A DNA stretch of 64,000 bases from Paenibacillus sp. GP183 (lineage in GTDB: Bacteria; Bacillota; Bacilli; Paenibacillales; NBRC-103111): the NCBI RefSeq assembly GCF_900104695.1, contig NZ_FNSW01000001.1:4210001-4274000 (forward strand), written 5' to 3'. This document shows, piece after piece, positions 24,918-33,651 of this stretch. How positions within the stretch are numbered: position 1 is the stretch's first letter; each line of letters begins with the position of its first letter. The notes beneath the pieces are model-generated. The model was not told the origin of the DNA, did no database searches, and was given only the letters and a program-made list of their open reading frames with translations. The position numbers and the translations under genes were made by a program.

Positions 24918-25593
24918 GCTCATCTTTCAGGGCATCCTGGTTTTTCAAAATAATCCGTTTCTGTCGGATTTCAATCATTCGTTCCATTTGCAGCTCCAGC
25001 AATACCTTCGTGACCGATTCACGAACAGTTCCGACCAAGTTCGCAAGCTGTTGATGCGTAAGCTTCATATCGATCAGAATGCCTTCTTCCGTAGCATTGC
25101 CATACTCCAATGACAGCCTCATTATGGCTTTCACGATTCGAGAGCGAACATCCAGAAAAGTAAGATCGAATATTTGTTCATTGGCTTTACGCAGACGTTC
25201 CATGGTAGCTTCAAGCAGTTTTATGATAAGCTTGGGGCTTTTCTCCATAAACTGAATAAATACGGAGCGCTTTAATGAATACAGGGTGGTTGCTTCCAGT
25301 GTTTCCACTGTGGCGGAACGAGTAAGACTCTCGTTGATGAGAGACATTTCACCGAAAAAATCACCGTCCCTAAACAGGGAAAGGATAATTTCCTTCGAGT
25401 CGTCGATTCGATATATTTTGACCACTCCGGATTTGATTAAATAGAATTCATCTCCTGGATCTCCTTCAAGAAAAAGAATCTTCCCCTTTTTATGTTTTTT
25501 CTCTGTGAAAAGGGGGGCGAGCTCAAGCAGCTCCTCTTCCGTGAGCACTTGAAAAATGGGGACTTGCTGCAATAGTTGAGCGATTGTTTTCAT
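24910..25593 (-). CDS. Crp/Fnr-family transcription regulator
   Basis: 227 aa from ATG 25593 (AAAAGAGATG upstream). Cyclic-nucleotide-binding beta barrel (about 8-125) and helix-turn-helix (about 165-220) with LTHQQLANLVGTVRESVTKVL. No cysteines for an iron-sulfur cluster, so not FNR; typical cAMP-contact residues are not clear, so the ligand is uncertain. It follows the HD-GYP gene by 25 bases on the same strand, probably as an operon. Confidence 0.85.
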   Translation of the reverse strand: MKTIAQLLQQVPIFQVLTEEELLELAPLFTEKKHKKGKILFLEGDPGDEFYLIKSGVVKIYRIDDSKEIILSLFRDGDFFGEMSLINESLTRSATVETLEATTLYSLKRSVFIQFMEKSPKLIIKLLEATMERLRKANEQIFDLTFLDVRSRIVKAIMRLSLEYGNATEEGILIDMKLTHQQLANLVGTVRESVTKVLLELQMERMIEIRQKRIILKNQDALKDELI

Positions 25594-25618
25594 GGGTATC
25601 ATCTCTTTTCGGCCAGCT

Positions 25619-26737
25619 TCAAACCAATAACTGCTCTCCCACCTCATTGATGATTATGTTTAATGTGCGCGATAAATCGATCTCGTAAGGACTCCTTAAC
25701 TCCAAGCCCGCGGCATCCCTTAGAACTCGGACCACAGGACGCTGCATACTGCTTGGATTAATACGAGAAACAATGCCTTTCTCACCTGTGCTTAATGTGA
25801 CAGATAAGCCTAAAGGGAAAATCGCGACGTTATTACGGAACAGTTTGACCATATTTATATCGTACAATGTTCCTGCGTTTCCGTAAAGAACTTCCAAAGC
25901 ATGACTTGGAGTCATCGCATTACGATAAGAACGAGGATGAATCATGGCGTCGTAGGAATCAAGCATGCCGATCCATCTGGCATATGGATGTATCTGCTCT
26001 CCGACTAATCCAAAAGGGTAGCCGCTTCCATTCATCCGTTCATGATGCTGCAGCGCGCAGTGGGCCGCTACCAAGGGAACTCCAAATGTATCCCTCAGTA
26101 ATTGGAAGCCATATTCAGCATGCTTTTGAACTTCCATAAACTCATTGGAAGTTAATGGCGCATTTTTCTCCAGGATTTGTTTGGGAATTTGGACATTTCC
26201 CACATCATGCAGCAAGGCGCCCATCCCGATGGTCATCAGATCATCGCGTGTAAAGCTCCCTTCCTGGATCGCCAGCTTTGTGGCAACAATACAAACATTG
26301 ATCGCGTTCTGGCTAAAATGCTTCTCCATATTGTTTGGTGCGGCCAGATTGATGGCGGCTAGCATGACAGCCTCATTCTTGTGGCCGTTAAAGTCATCGA
26401 TGACGCGTGACATCCCTTCCTGGAAGAGCCTGCCCATGGAATCGGAGGCCTGAGCGTTGGAGGAGATTCCGGCAGTGGCCCCAAATCGCTCAAAGATTTG
26501 CCCCAGTGATGTACGCAGCAACGATCTGGTTTGATCATGGATGGGATCCTCGATAAGAATATCTTCGGTACGCGAATCTTCAATGTATAAGTAATTAACG
26601 CCCAATTGACTGAGTTTGCTGAGCATACTGTTTGTGAGTTCAACCTGATGGCCTACAAGGACATGGCCTTCCTCTGTAAAGATCGGTTTCGCAAGACGCA
26701 TACCGGGTTGGCACATCCTGGTTGGTAATATTCGCAT
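25619..26737 (-). CDS. HD-GYP domain protein (c-di-GMP phosphodiesterase-like)
   Basis: 372 aa from ATG 26737 (AGGTG six bases upstream; GTG 26746 and ATG 26743 are too close to the site). An N-terminal DUF3391-like portion (MRLAKPIFTEEGHVLVGHQV) precedes the HD-GYP core with HDVGN and the later HHERMNGSGYP, which match metal and GYP residues of active phosphodiesterases. It probably hydrolyses c-di-GMP. The start of the protein is very similar in plan to the second HD-GYP protein at 30263, so they look like paralogues. Confidence 0.85.
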   Translation of the reverse strand: MRILPTRMCQPGMRLAKPIFTEEGHVLVGHQVELTNSMLSKLSQLGVNYLYIEDSRTEDILIEDPIHDQTRSLLRTSLGQIFERFGATAGISSNAQASDSMGRLFQEGMSRVIDDFNGHKNEAVMLAAINLAAPNNMEKHFSQNAINVCIVATKLAIQEGSFTRDDLMTIGMGALLHDVGNVQIPKQILEKNAPLTSNEFMEVQKHAEYGFQLLRDTFGVPLVAAHCALQHHERMNGSGYPFGLVGEQIHPYARWIGMLDSYDAMIHPRSYRNAMTPSHALEVLYGNAGTLYDINMVKLFRNNVAIFPLGLSVTLSTGEKGIVSRINPSSMQRPVVRVLRDAAGLELRSPYEIDLSRTLNIIINEVGEQLLV

Positions 26738-26880
26738 ATCCATCACCTGCTTCTATCGAAATATCAAATATACCCCAAGAAACTATTATTTCACATCCGG
26801 GTAATAAAATCTGTGTCGAAAGTAACAGAAAATGATAAATTTGAACTATATTTTGTCGAATGATATAAGTCTTAAGCTAC

Positions 26881-26905
26881 AAAAAAGACGACCCGCAGGT
26901 CGTCT
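26881..26905 (-). terminator. terminator of sodA
   Basis: On the minus strand AGACGACC, TGCG loop, GGTCGTCT, then a run of T. Confidence 0.85.
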
Positions 26906-26919
26906 GATTCACAAGAATC

Positions 26920-27531
26920 TTATTTCGCAGCGTTGAAACGCTTGCCAACCTCAGTCCAGTTTACTACATTCCAGAATGCGGCAATGTAATCAGGGCGTTT
27001 GTTTTGATATTTCAAATAGTATGCATGCTCCCATACGTCAAGGCCAAGAAGCGGAGTATCACCTTCCATGATTGGGCTGTCTTGGTTAGGAAGGCTGTAA
27101 ACCTTCAGTTTGCCGTCTTTACCTTTTACCAGCCATGCCCAGCCAGAACCGAAACGAGTTGCTCCAGCCGCCGCAAATGTCTCTTTGAACTTATCAAAGC
27201 CGCCTAGCTCGCTGTCGATAGCCGCTGCAAGAGCTCCGGATGGAGCTCCGCCTGCGTTCGGTCCGATAGTTTCCCAGAAGAAGGAATGGTTAGCGTGGCC
27301 GCCGCCATTATTGCGAACTGCGGTACGAATATCTTCAGGTACATCATTCAGGTTGCTTATAAGACCCGTTAAGGATTTATCATGCAGCTCAGCATGCTTG
27401 TCAAGCGCTGCATTCAGGTTCGTCACATAAGCATTGTGATGGCGGTCGTGGTGAATCATCATTGTAGTTTCGTCGATATGAGGCTCGAGTGCGTTGTTCG
27501 GATACGGTAACGGTGGTAATTGATGTGCCAT
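26920..27531 (-). CDS. sodA: superoxide dismutase (Mn/Fe)
   Basis: 203 aa from ATG 27531 (GGGAGG upstream). The N-terminal domain has [19 protein letters not shown] and metal His residues in [12 protein letters not shown] and [11 protein letters not shown]; the C-terminal domain has [10 protein letters not shown] and [18 protein letters not shown], holding the Asp and His ligands. GGAP-type Mn residues suggest the manganese form. It converts superoxide to oxygen and peroxide in the cytoplasm. Confidence 0.95.
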   Translation of the reverse strand: MAHQLPPLPYPNNALEPHIDETTMMIHHDRHHNAYVTNLNAALDKHAELHDKSLTGLISNLNDVPEDIRTAVRNNGGGHANHSFFWETIGPNAGGAPSGALAAAIDSELGGFDKFKETFAAAGATRFGSGWAWLVKGKDGKLKVYSLPNQDSPIMEGDTPLLGLDVWEHAYYLKYQNKRPDYIAAFWNVVNWTEVGKRFNAAK

Positions 27532-27676
27532 TTGCAAAATACCTCCCAAAATTTAGTTTCAACAATATTTATTATGACCTATATTTTATAGAAAATCAAC
27601 ATCTATGTATATTAAGTATGTTGGGCTTTCGTAAAGCTTGAAAATGGAAGAAGATAACATAAATATATGTTTTTAT

Positions 27677-27708
27677 CTTGAAAACGCTTTAGATTAAGCG
27701 CTTCCAAG
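27677..27708. promoter_or_regulatory. inverted repeat upstream of sodA and GNAT genes
   Basis: CTTGAAAACGCTT and AAGCGCTTCCAAG form an imperfect 13-bp inverted repeat. Each arm resembles a catabolite-responsive element (TTGAAAACGCT) but with mismatches. Could be an operator or a hairpin; the 296-bp gap is otherwise AT-rich without a gene. Confidence 0.3.
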
Positions 27709-27827
27709 AGAAAAACAAAAAAACATGGAGTTTTTCGTGAGTTTTCACACATTTTTAGCAGGATATCGTGTTTTTTTGTCGTATTTAAAAAGTTACCTAA
27801 AAAATAAAGCTTATGGGAGAGAGTCAC

Positions 27828-28259
27828 ATGCACGTTCGTTCATTTCAACTTGCCGATACCCCATCGGTTACGAAGCTCTTGCAGGAAGTATTAACAGAAA
27901 CCTGTTATGAAGACACCATGGAAGCTTTCGCGCGTCAGTTGTCCTGGGACACTGAACTGGTATTGATCGCGGAAGATGATGAGCAGATCGTTGGCATTAT
28001 TATAGGCACCATTGATCATAACAACGGATACTATTACAGAATAGCCGTTGCTGAGCGGCACCAGCGTAAAGGTATAGGAAGAGCTATGATTGAAGCCATG
28101 AAGCAACGGTTTTTGCAGCGAAAAGTGAACAAAATAATGGTTACCGTGGATGTTCATAATGAGATTATGCTTCCCATTTATGAATCTGCAGGTTACCGTT
28201 CCTCTGACTTTTCGAGAGCGGCTCATCGTCTGAGTATTATAAAAAAAGTCAGCAGTTAA
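27828..28259 (+). CDS. GNAT-family N-acetyltransferase
   Basis: 143 aa from ATG 27828 (GGGAGAG upstream; ATG 27813 would overlap it). The acetyl-CoA binding loop RIAVAERHQRKGIGRAMIEA is intact, followed by VNKIMVTVDVHNEIMLPIYE and a YRSSDFSR end. A single-domain acetyltransferase of unknown substrate. It begins a co-directional cluster up to 33.6 kb. Confidence 0.85.
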   Translation: MHVRSFQLADTPSVTKLLQEVLTETCYEDTMEAFARQLSWDTELVLIAEDDEQIVGIIIGTIDHNNGYYYRIAVAERHQRKGIGRAMIEAMKQRFLQRKVNKIMVTVDVHNEIMLPIYESAGYRSSDFSRAAHRLSIIKKVSS

Positions 28260-28380
28260 ATTCTGACTACCATTAAATAGGGCTTTTGGCATATCTTTTT
28301 CCGCACTTGCAATTGCAATTGGGGTAGAGATATGCTTTTCTATTATTATCAGCTTGATTGTATTCGCAAGTGAGATTGAG

Positions 28381-28950
28381 GTGCCTGACCATTTGGAAAA
28401 TTTTTCACAGTATATTATCAAAAGCTTCAAGCATGACGGGCATCTTCATCGGATGTGGTTGGAAAATTGGCGAATTCCAGAGGAACAGCTGCACCCCGAT
28501 CATAAGAACGAATCGATGATAGTGCTAATCAACAGTCAAACCAAAATTCGTGAAGCGGATGGCAAGGAATGGATGAGCCGAATTCCCGGAGTTTCTTTTT
28601 TTATGCCGAATCAATGGTTTAATATTGTTGCCCTGCTTGAAGATACCGGTATTCGTTATTATTGCAATATTGCATCTCCGCCTTATTTGGCAAAGGATGT
28701 TATCACATATATCGACTACGATCTGGATGTGATTCTTTATCCGGATGGAAGCACTCACGTTGTGGATCAAGAAGAGTATGAGCGCCATAAAACAAGCTAT
28801 CGCTATTCTCCTTTAGTTGAAAAGAAGGTTATGCATGGAATGGACCTGCTTTTGGAGCGTGTGAATAAAGGCAAGTCTCCCTTTCAGGATATGCAGGTAT
28901 TGAGATATTATGAGCTGTGGGAGAAGCTAAGAGACGACAGTTCAAGCTGA
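28381..28950 (+). CDS. DUF402 family protein (NtdP-like nucleotide phosphatase)
   Basis: 189 aa from GTG 28381. The frame is open back to 28267 but without ATG; TTG 28354 is an alternative with no ribosome binding site. The family signature SFKHDGHLHRMW, PNQWFNIVALL, RYYCNIASP and YIDYDLDVILYPDGS fits DUF402, whose Bacillus/Staphylococcus member hydrolyses nucleoside tri- and diphosphates. The GTG start gives a length close to known members. Upstream in-frame bases encode a hydrophobic stretch, listed in the findings. Confidence 0.75.
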   Translation: MPDHLENFSQYIIKSFKHDGHLHRMWLENWRIPEEQLHPDHKNESMIVLINSQTKIREADGKEWMSRIPGVSFFMPNQWFNIVALLEDTGIRYYCNIASPPYLAKDVITYIDYDLDVILYPDGSTHVVDQEEYERHKTSYRYSPLVEKKVMHGMDLLLERVNKGKSPFQDMQVLRYYELWEKLRDDSSS

Positions 28951-28989
28951 TTAATGCTGTTAAGGACTCGTGAAGGTGAGGTGAATCAA

Positions 28990-30162
28990 TTGACATTCAG
29001 CCTTAATGACAGCAAACCTATGGAATGGCAAAGGTTAAAGCAAGAAATTCTGGAGGCTGCCCCGGATTTGGGTATTGATAAAGTGGGCTTCGCTGCTGCG
29101 GACCCTTTTTTGGAGCTGAAGCAGGTGCTTTTGAATCATCGGGCAAAGGGCTATGAATCCGGTTTTGAGGAGCCGGATATCGATAAGCGGGTGTATCCGG
29201 ATCGCAGCTTGGCGGAGCCGCAGTCCCTGATTTCCATTGCTATTGCTTATCCATCCAAGCTGCAGGACCCGCCCCGTTCCGAGCCGGGCGCCTATCGCGG
29301 TATCCTTTCCCGTTCTGCCTGGGGCGTGGATTATCATCATGTACTGCAGGATCGCTTGACCAAGCTGGAAGCCTTTATCGCGGAGCGTGTCCCCGATGCG
29401 CGAATGCAATCGATGGTGGATACCGGAGCCTTGGCCGACAGAGCGGTTGCGGAGAGAGCTGGAATCGGCTGGGTAGGCAAGAATTGTGCTGTCATTACAC
29501 CTGAATGGGGCTCGTGGGTTTATTTGGGAGAGATGATAACGAACATACCTTTTCCGCCCGATAAGGCCAGCACCGATCAATGTGGAGACTGCACACTGTG
29601 TATCGATACATGTCCTACCGGAGCTTTAGTTGGACCGGGACAGCTCAATTCAAGCCGCTGCATCTCCTTTGTTACACAAACCAAAGGTGTTGTGGAAGAT
29701 GAGCTAATGCGCAAAATCGGCAATCGACTTTACGGCTGCGACACCTGTCAGGTGGTTTGCCCGAAAAATAAAGGGCTGAACTGGACCCACCAGCCGGAGC
29801 TGCAGCCCGACCCCGAAAAGGTCAAACCGCTGCTGATTCCATTGCTCTCCATGGGTAACAAGGAATTTAAAGAACAGTACGGCAGCAGCGCTTCATCCTG
29901 GAGAGGCAAAAAACCGATTCAGCGCAACGCGATCATTGCTTTAGGCAATTTCAAAGACCGATCAGCTGTGCCTGTATTATCGGACTTGCTGAAGCAAGAC
30001 CCGCGCCCTGAAATCAGGGCGACCGCAGCTTGGGCAATGGGCAGGATCGGCGGGGAAGAAGCGATAGAAGCTTTGCATGACGCTCAGCTGTCTGAGCAAC
30101 AAGCTATCGTCCTGGAAGAGCTGGCCAAAGCAAGCTTAATTTTGGAAAGTAATCACGTTTGA
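28990..30162 (+). CDS. queG: epoxyqueuosine reductase
   Basis: 390 aa from TTG 28990 (AGGTGAGG eight bases upstream); GTG 28981 and ATG 28954 are possible but badly spaced. Two [4Fe-4S] sites: CGDCTLCIDTCPTGA and CDTCQVVCPKNK, plus VDTGALADRAVAERAGIGW for the cobalamin-binding domain; HEAT repeats (about 310-385) complete it. QueG reduces epoxyqueuosine to queuosine in tRNA, needing cobalamin. It lies directly after the DUF402 gene. Confidence 0.92.
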   Translation: MTFSLNDSKPMEWQRLKQEILEAAPDLGIDKVGFAAADPFLELKQVLLNHRAKGYESGFEEPDIDKRVYPDRSLAEPQSLISIAIAYPSKLQDPPRSEPGAYRGILSRSAWGVDYHHVLQDRLTKLEAFIAERVPDARMQSMVDTGALADRAVAERAGIGWVGKNCAVITPEWGSWVYLGEMITNIPFPPDKASTDQCGDCTLCIDTCPTGALVGPGQLNSSRCISFVTQTKGVVEDELMRKIGNRLYGCDTCQVVCPKNKGLNWTHQPELQPDPEKVKPLLIPLLSMGNKEFKEQYGSSASSWRGKKPIQRNAIIALGNFKDRSAVPVLSDLLKQDPRPEIRATAAWAMGRIGGEEAIEALHDAQLSEQQAIVLEELAKASLILESNHV

Positions 30163-30262
30163 GATCAAAATAAGCAGGACTTCCTTTACGATACTCGAAT
30201 ATGACTGTAATAAGAAAAATCAAGTAACCAACAAATACTACACCCTGCCTGGAGTGAACGTT

Positions 30263-31297
30263 ATGAAATATACGAATGTAGAAAATATTGAGCCAGGACA
30301 ATACCTGGGAAGAACGATCTTCTCAAGCAACGGAGCGATTCTCCTGTCGGAGGGTGTGCAGTTAACTGTATATATGATTAACACGCTTAAGAGAATTGGG
30401 GTCACTATGCTTTATATCAAGGACCCCTATTTGGAAGATGTGATCATCGAGGATGTCCTGTCGGAAGAGACGAAACGTAATGTCATGCAGCAAATGGGCA
30501 ACACATTTGAATCTATCCGTTCCGGCAAGGATTTCAATACAAGAACGGTCAGCATCAGCATTGATCAATTGCTCGATGATGTGATGAAAAACAAAGATGT
30601 CCTTGTTCAGTTGTCGGATATTCGAACCAAGGATAATGAAATGTATGTACATGCGACCAATGTTTGCATGATGTCGGTGATGATTGGCATCAATTTGAAC
30701 TTGTCTCCGGTACAGCTGAAGGAATTGGCCATTGGAGCTTTATTTCACGATATCGGCAAGATCGAATTGCTGACCGATGACCAGTCCAAGGATATTAAGC
30801 TGCATCATACCTGGCGCGGCTTTGAAGTCATAAAGAATAAGCGGGAGTACAGCCTGCTGATCGCGCATGTGGCCTTCCAGCATCACGAAACCATGGACGG
30901 TCAAGGCTTGCCTCGCAAACTGACTAGTGACCAAATTCATCTATATGCAAAAATTGTGGCGGTAGCCAACATGTATGATAATTTACTGTTTGATCCCGCC
31001 GACGGCAAAAGAATGCTCCCGCATGAAGCATGTGAGCACATGATGGCGTTAGGGTCTGCCAAACTGGACCATGAAGTGTTGATTCAATTTCTTAAAACCA
31101 TCTCGATTTATCCTACGGGGACATCGGTTAGGCTGTCTACCAAAGAGATCGGTGTGGTGGTTGGACAACATCGCGGACTGCCGGCAAGGCCCATCATTCG
31201 AATTGTCAAGCAGGAATCAGAGGGCAATGAGATCACGATCAAAGAGATGGATTTGGCCAAGCTGACCACTGTTTTTATCGATCAAATATTGAGTTGA
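30263..31297 (+). CDS. HD-GYP-type protein with altered GYP motif
   Basis: 344 aa from ATG 30263 (GGAG eight bases upstream). Same plan as the protein at 25619-26737: MKYTNVENIEPGQYLGRTIF start, TRTV region, then HDIGK and HHETMDGQGLP. The metal HD pair is kept but the GYP motif reads GLP, with Tyr replaced by Leu, and the second half is more diverged. It may still bind metal, or may act as a c-di-GMP sensor. Its partner paralogue lies 4 kb away on the other strand. Confidence 0.8.
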   Translation: MKYTNVENIEPGQYLGRTIFSSNGAILLSEGVQLTVYMINTLKRIGVTMLYIKDPYLEDVIIEDVLSEETKRNVMQQMGNTFESIRSGKDFNTRTVSISIDQLLDDVMKNKDVLVQLSDIRTKDNEMYVHATNVCMMSVMIGINLNLSPVQLKELAIGALFHDIGKIELLTDDQSKDIKLHHTWRGFEVIKNKREYSLLIAHVAFQHHETMDGQGLPRKLTSDQIHLYAKIVAVANMYDNLLFDPADGKRMLPHEACEHMMALGSAKLDHEVLIQFLKTISIYPTGTSVRLSTKEIGVVVGQHRGLPARPIIRIVKQESEGNEITIKEMDLAKLTTVFIDQILS

Positions 31298-31383
31298 TTG
31301 TGTTTGTTTAAGACTGACAAAAATGCTATGATGATGAGAGCTAAAATCTAATTTAATTTAAAGAGGAGCAGGGGGTGCACGGA

Positions 31384-31593
31384 ATGTGGAGCTATATCAT
31401 CCCGATTATCACATTGATCGCTGGTTTGGTTGGCGGCTTTTTCATCGGAGTTTATTATCTGAAAAGACAAATGGAAGCCATGCAAAACAATCCGGAAATG
31501 CTGCAAAAAATGGCCAAACAAATGGGCTATAATATGAATAAGCAGCAGCTGAATAAAGTGCAAAACATGATGAAGAATCAAAAATGGAAATAA
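31384..31593 (+). CDS. yneF: YneF family membrane-anchored protein
   Basis: 69 aa. One N-terminal membrane helix (about 4-24: IPIITLIAGLVGGFFIGVYY) followed by a Lys/Met/Asn-rich helical cytoplasmic tail with NPEMLQKMAKQMGYNMNKQQ. This matches UPF0154/YneF in length and pattern. Function not known. ATG 31384 has GAGGAG upstream; an in-frame GTG at 31375 overlaps the purine run. Confidence 0.85.
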   Translation: MWSYIIPIITLIAGLVGGFFIGVYYLKRQMEAMQNNPEMLQKMAKQMGYNMNKQQLNKVQNMMKNQKWK

Positions 31594-31658
31594 AAAATAT
31601 GGAGGCGGAACCGGCTAAAGCCGTTTCGCCTTTTGATTGTAAAAAGGGGGATGATCCC

Positions 31659-32246
31659 ATGTCGTCAACAGAATACAAAAACTCTTTAGTTGGGAAAAAT
31701 CGGGAACAGCTTGAATACCATGTCAGAGAAATATTGCGGTTATTGGGGGAAGATGTAGATAGGGAGGGTTTGCTTGAGACACCCGCTCGCGTCACCCGCA
31801 TGTATGAGGAAATATTCGCAGGCTACGACGCCGATTTACGCGATGTACTCGGTGTTACTTTCGATGAGCGGCACGAAGAGCTGGTAATTATCAAAGATAT
31901 CGTTTATTACAGTCAATGTGAGCATCATATGGCTCCTTTTTTCGGTAAAATTCATATCGGGTATGTTCCAAGCGGAAAAGTGGCAGGGCTGAGCAAATTT
32001 GCTCGTCTTGTTGATGCTGTTACCCGGAAGCTTCAAGTACAGGAACGGATTACGTCCGAAATCGCGGATATATTGGAAGATGTGCTTAAACCTCATGGTG
32101 TAATGGTGGTAGTGGAAGGGGAGCATTTGTGCATGTGTTCCCGAGGTGTCAAGAAATACGGCAGCAAAACGATCACTTCCGGTGTACGGGGCAGCTTCCG
32201 AACCGATTCGACCCTGCGTTCGGAGTTTCTTTCGCTTTTGAAATAG
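31659..32246 (+). CDS. folE: GTP cyclohydrolase I
   Basis: 195 aa from ATG 31659 (AAAAGGGGGATG upstream). Zinc and active-site pieces are seen in YSQCEHHMAPFFGKIHIGY and HLCMCSRGVKK, with GLLETPARV near the start. FolE makes dihydroneopterin triphosphate, the first folate step. It ends 27 bases before the dNTPase gene, so the two may be cotranscribed; both use GTP-type nucleotides. Confidence 0.95.
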   Translation: MSSTEYKNSLVGKNREQLEYHVREILRLLGEDVDREGLLETPARVTRMYEEIFAGYDADLRDVLGVTFDERHEELVIIKDIVYYSQCEHHMAPFFGKIHIGYVPSGKVAGLSKFARLVDAVTRKLQVQERITSEIADILEDVLKPHGVMVVVEGEHLCMCSRGVKKYGSKTITSGVRGSFRTDSTLRSEFLSLLK

Positions 32247-32273
32247 GAACAGGCTATCTTGGAGGGAAGTACA

Positions 32274-33587
32274 ATGGACCTGAGAAGGCTGCGGCTCGGC
32301 GAAGCTTCCATCAAATCAAACGAAGACCGGGATGAATATGAAAAAGATTATGCCAGACTGATTCAGTCTCCGGCCTTTCGGCGTCTGCAAGGGAAATCCC
32401 AGGTTTTTGGCGCGGGAACCGGTGATTATTATCGTACAAGACTGACACATTCCCTGGAAGTGGCGCAAATCGCCAGAGAGGTCGCCAAACGCTTCGGCCG
32501 CTCGATGCCAGACCTGCAGCATGCTGAGCATCCAGGACTAATGATAGATCCGACTGTGGTGGAATGCGCGGCTTTGGCGCATGATTTTGGCCATCCTCCC
32601 TTTGGCCATAAGGGCGAAGAAGTGCTCAACAGCCTGCTCATGAATGAATATGGATTGAAATATGAAGGCAATGCCCAAAACTTTCGCATTCTGATGTTCC
32701 TCGAAAAGAGAGCAGGCAGTGACAGCGGCCTTGTTCTAACGGCAGCTGTGCTCCTAGGCATTAATAAATATCCTTACCTGCTGGAGGAGGAAGGCTGTCT
32801 TAAAGGGGTTTATGCATCAGAGTGGGAGAGTATTCACGAGCTGCGGACGCTGTGGCAAATGCCTGAAGGCTGCTCCACGCTGGAAGCACAGTTGATGGAT
32901 TTATGCGATGACATCGCCTACTCTACGCATGACATTGAAGATGGGATTCGTGCCGGAAAAATACAGATGAACGACACCTTTTTCGAGGATAAGCGACTGA
33001 TTCGCAATGTCGTACTCGAGGTTTTGAATGATCCGAGCAATAAGCGGTTTGTTTGGGAACAGGTGAGTGTGGAGGCTATGGTTCGCAAAGTCCTGGCCGA
33101 TTATCTGGAGCAGTGGGAACGAATCTTTGTCGAGTGCAATCAGGAGGAGTCCAGAACACGTCGGGAAATGAAGGCACGCTGGGTGAGCATGTTTGCCAAT
33201 CAGCTGGGCATCCTGGATGACTCGGTCCTAGGGTGGAAAAAAGTCACGCTGGTGAAGGATGGCATCGAGGATATCGAGCTGCTGCGAACCATGGAAATTT
33301 TGAAGAAATTGGCGTGGGTCACGCTGATTAAGGATTTTCGCGTGCAGCGGCTGCAAAAGCGCAGTGAAATTATTGTGGAGAGCCTGTGGAGCAGCTATAA
33401 GGATCCTGAAAAAGGGCAGTGGATTGTACCGCCGGATTGGATGGACAGCTATGAACGCCATAAAGACAAGTGGAGCTGGCCTCGCTTTATCGCGGACTAT
33501 ATATCCGGTATGACCGATGCGTATGCGGAAAAAGTTTATGCCGAGCTATTCGGCAGTAAATCCGGCTCTATTTATGAAATGGATTGA
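32274..33587 (+). CDS. deoxynucleoside triphosphate triphosphohydrolase (dGTPase-like)
   Basis: 437 aa from ATG 32274 (TTGGAGGG upstream). HD superfamily: RLTHSLEVAQIAREV and ALAHDFGHPPFGHKGE carry the His/Asp metal ligands, with LCDDIAYSTHDIEDGI further on. It should cleave dNTPs to nucleoside and tripolyphosphate. Followed by a hairpin shared with the convergent hydrolase gene. Confidence 0.87.
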   Translation: MDLRRLRLGEASIKSNEDRDEYEKDYARLIQSPAFRRLQGKSQVFGAGTGDYYRTRLTHSLEVAQIAREVAKRFGRSMPDLQHAEHPGLMIDPTVVECAALAHDFGHPPFGHKGEEVLNSLLMNEYGLKYEGNAQNFRILMFLEKRAGSDSGLVLTAAVLLGINKYPYLLEEEGCLKGVYASEWESIHELRTLWQMPEGCSTLEAQLMDLCDDIAYSTHDIEDGIRAGKIQMNDTFFEDKRLIRNVVLEVLNDPSNKRFVWEQVSVEAMVRKVLADYLEQWERIFVECNQEESRTRREMKARWVSMFANQLGILDDSVLGWKKVTLVKDGIEDIELLRTMEILKKLAWVTLIKDFRVQRLQKRSEIIVESLWSSYKDPEKGQWIVPPDWMDSYERHKDKWSWPRFIADYISGMTDAYAEKVYAELFGSKSGSIYEMD

Positions 33588-33590
33588 ACA

Positions 33591-33624
33591 AAAAAAGACC
33601 ACCTTCATTCTAGCAGAAGGTGGT
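33591..33624. terminator. terminator between the dNTPase and the hydrolase gene
   Basis: ACCACCTTC pairs with GAAGGTGGT; the minus strand carries the strong T-run, so it mainly stops the hydrolase gene. Confidence 0.75.
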
Positions 33625-33651
33625 TATATAGGGAGGAGAGAAATACCAAGA

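Noticed and set aside
27540-27827. Catabolite-responsive element upstream of sodA
   Set aside because: Each arm of the inverted repeat has at least two mismatches at conserved positions, so it is listed only as an unassigned repeat.
28330-28371. 13-codon frame before the DUF402 gene
   Set aside because: Too short and without support, although GGGGTAGAG precedes it.
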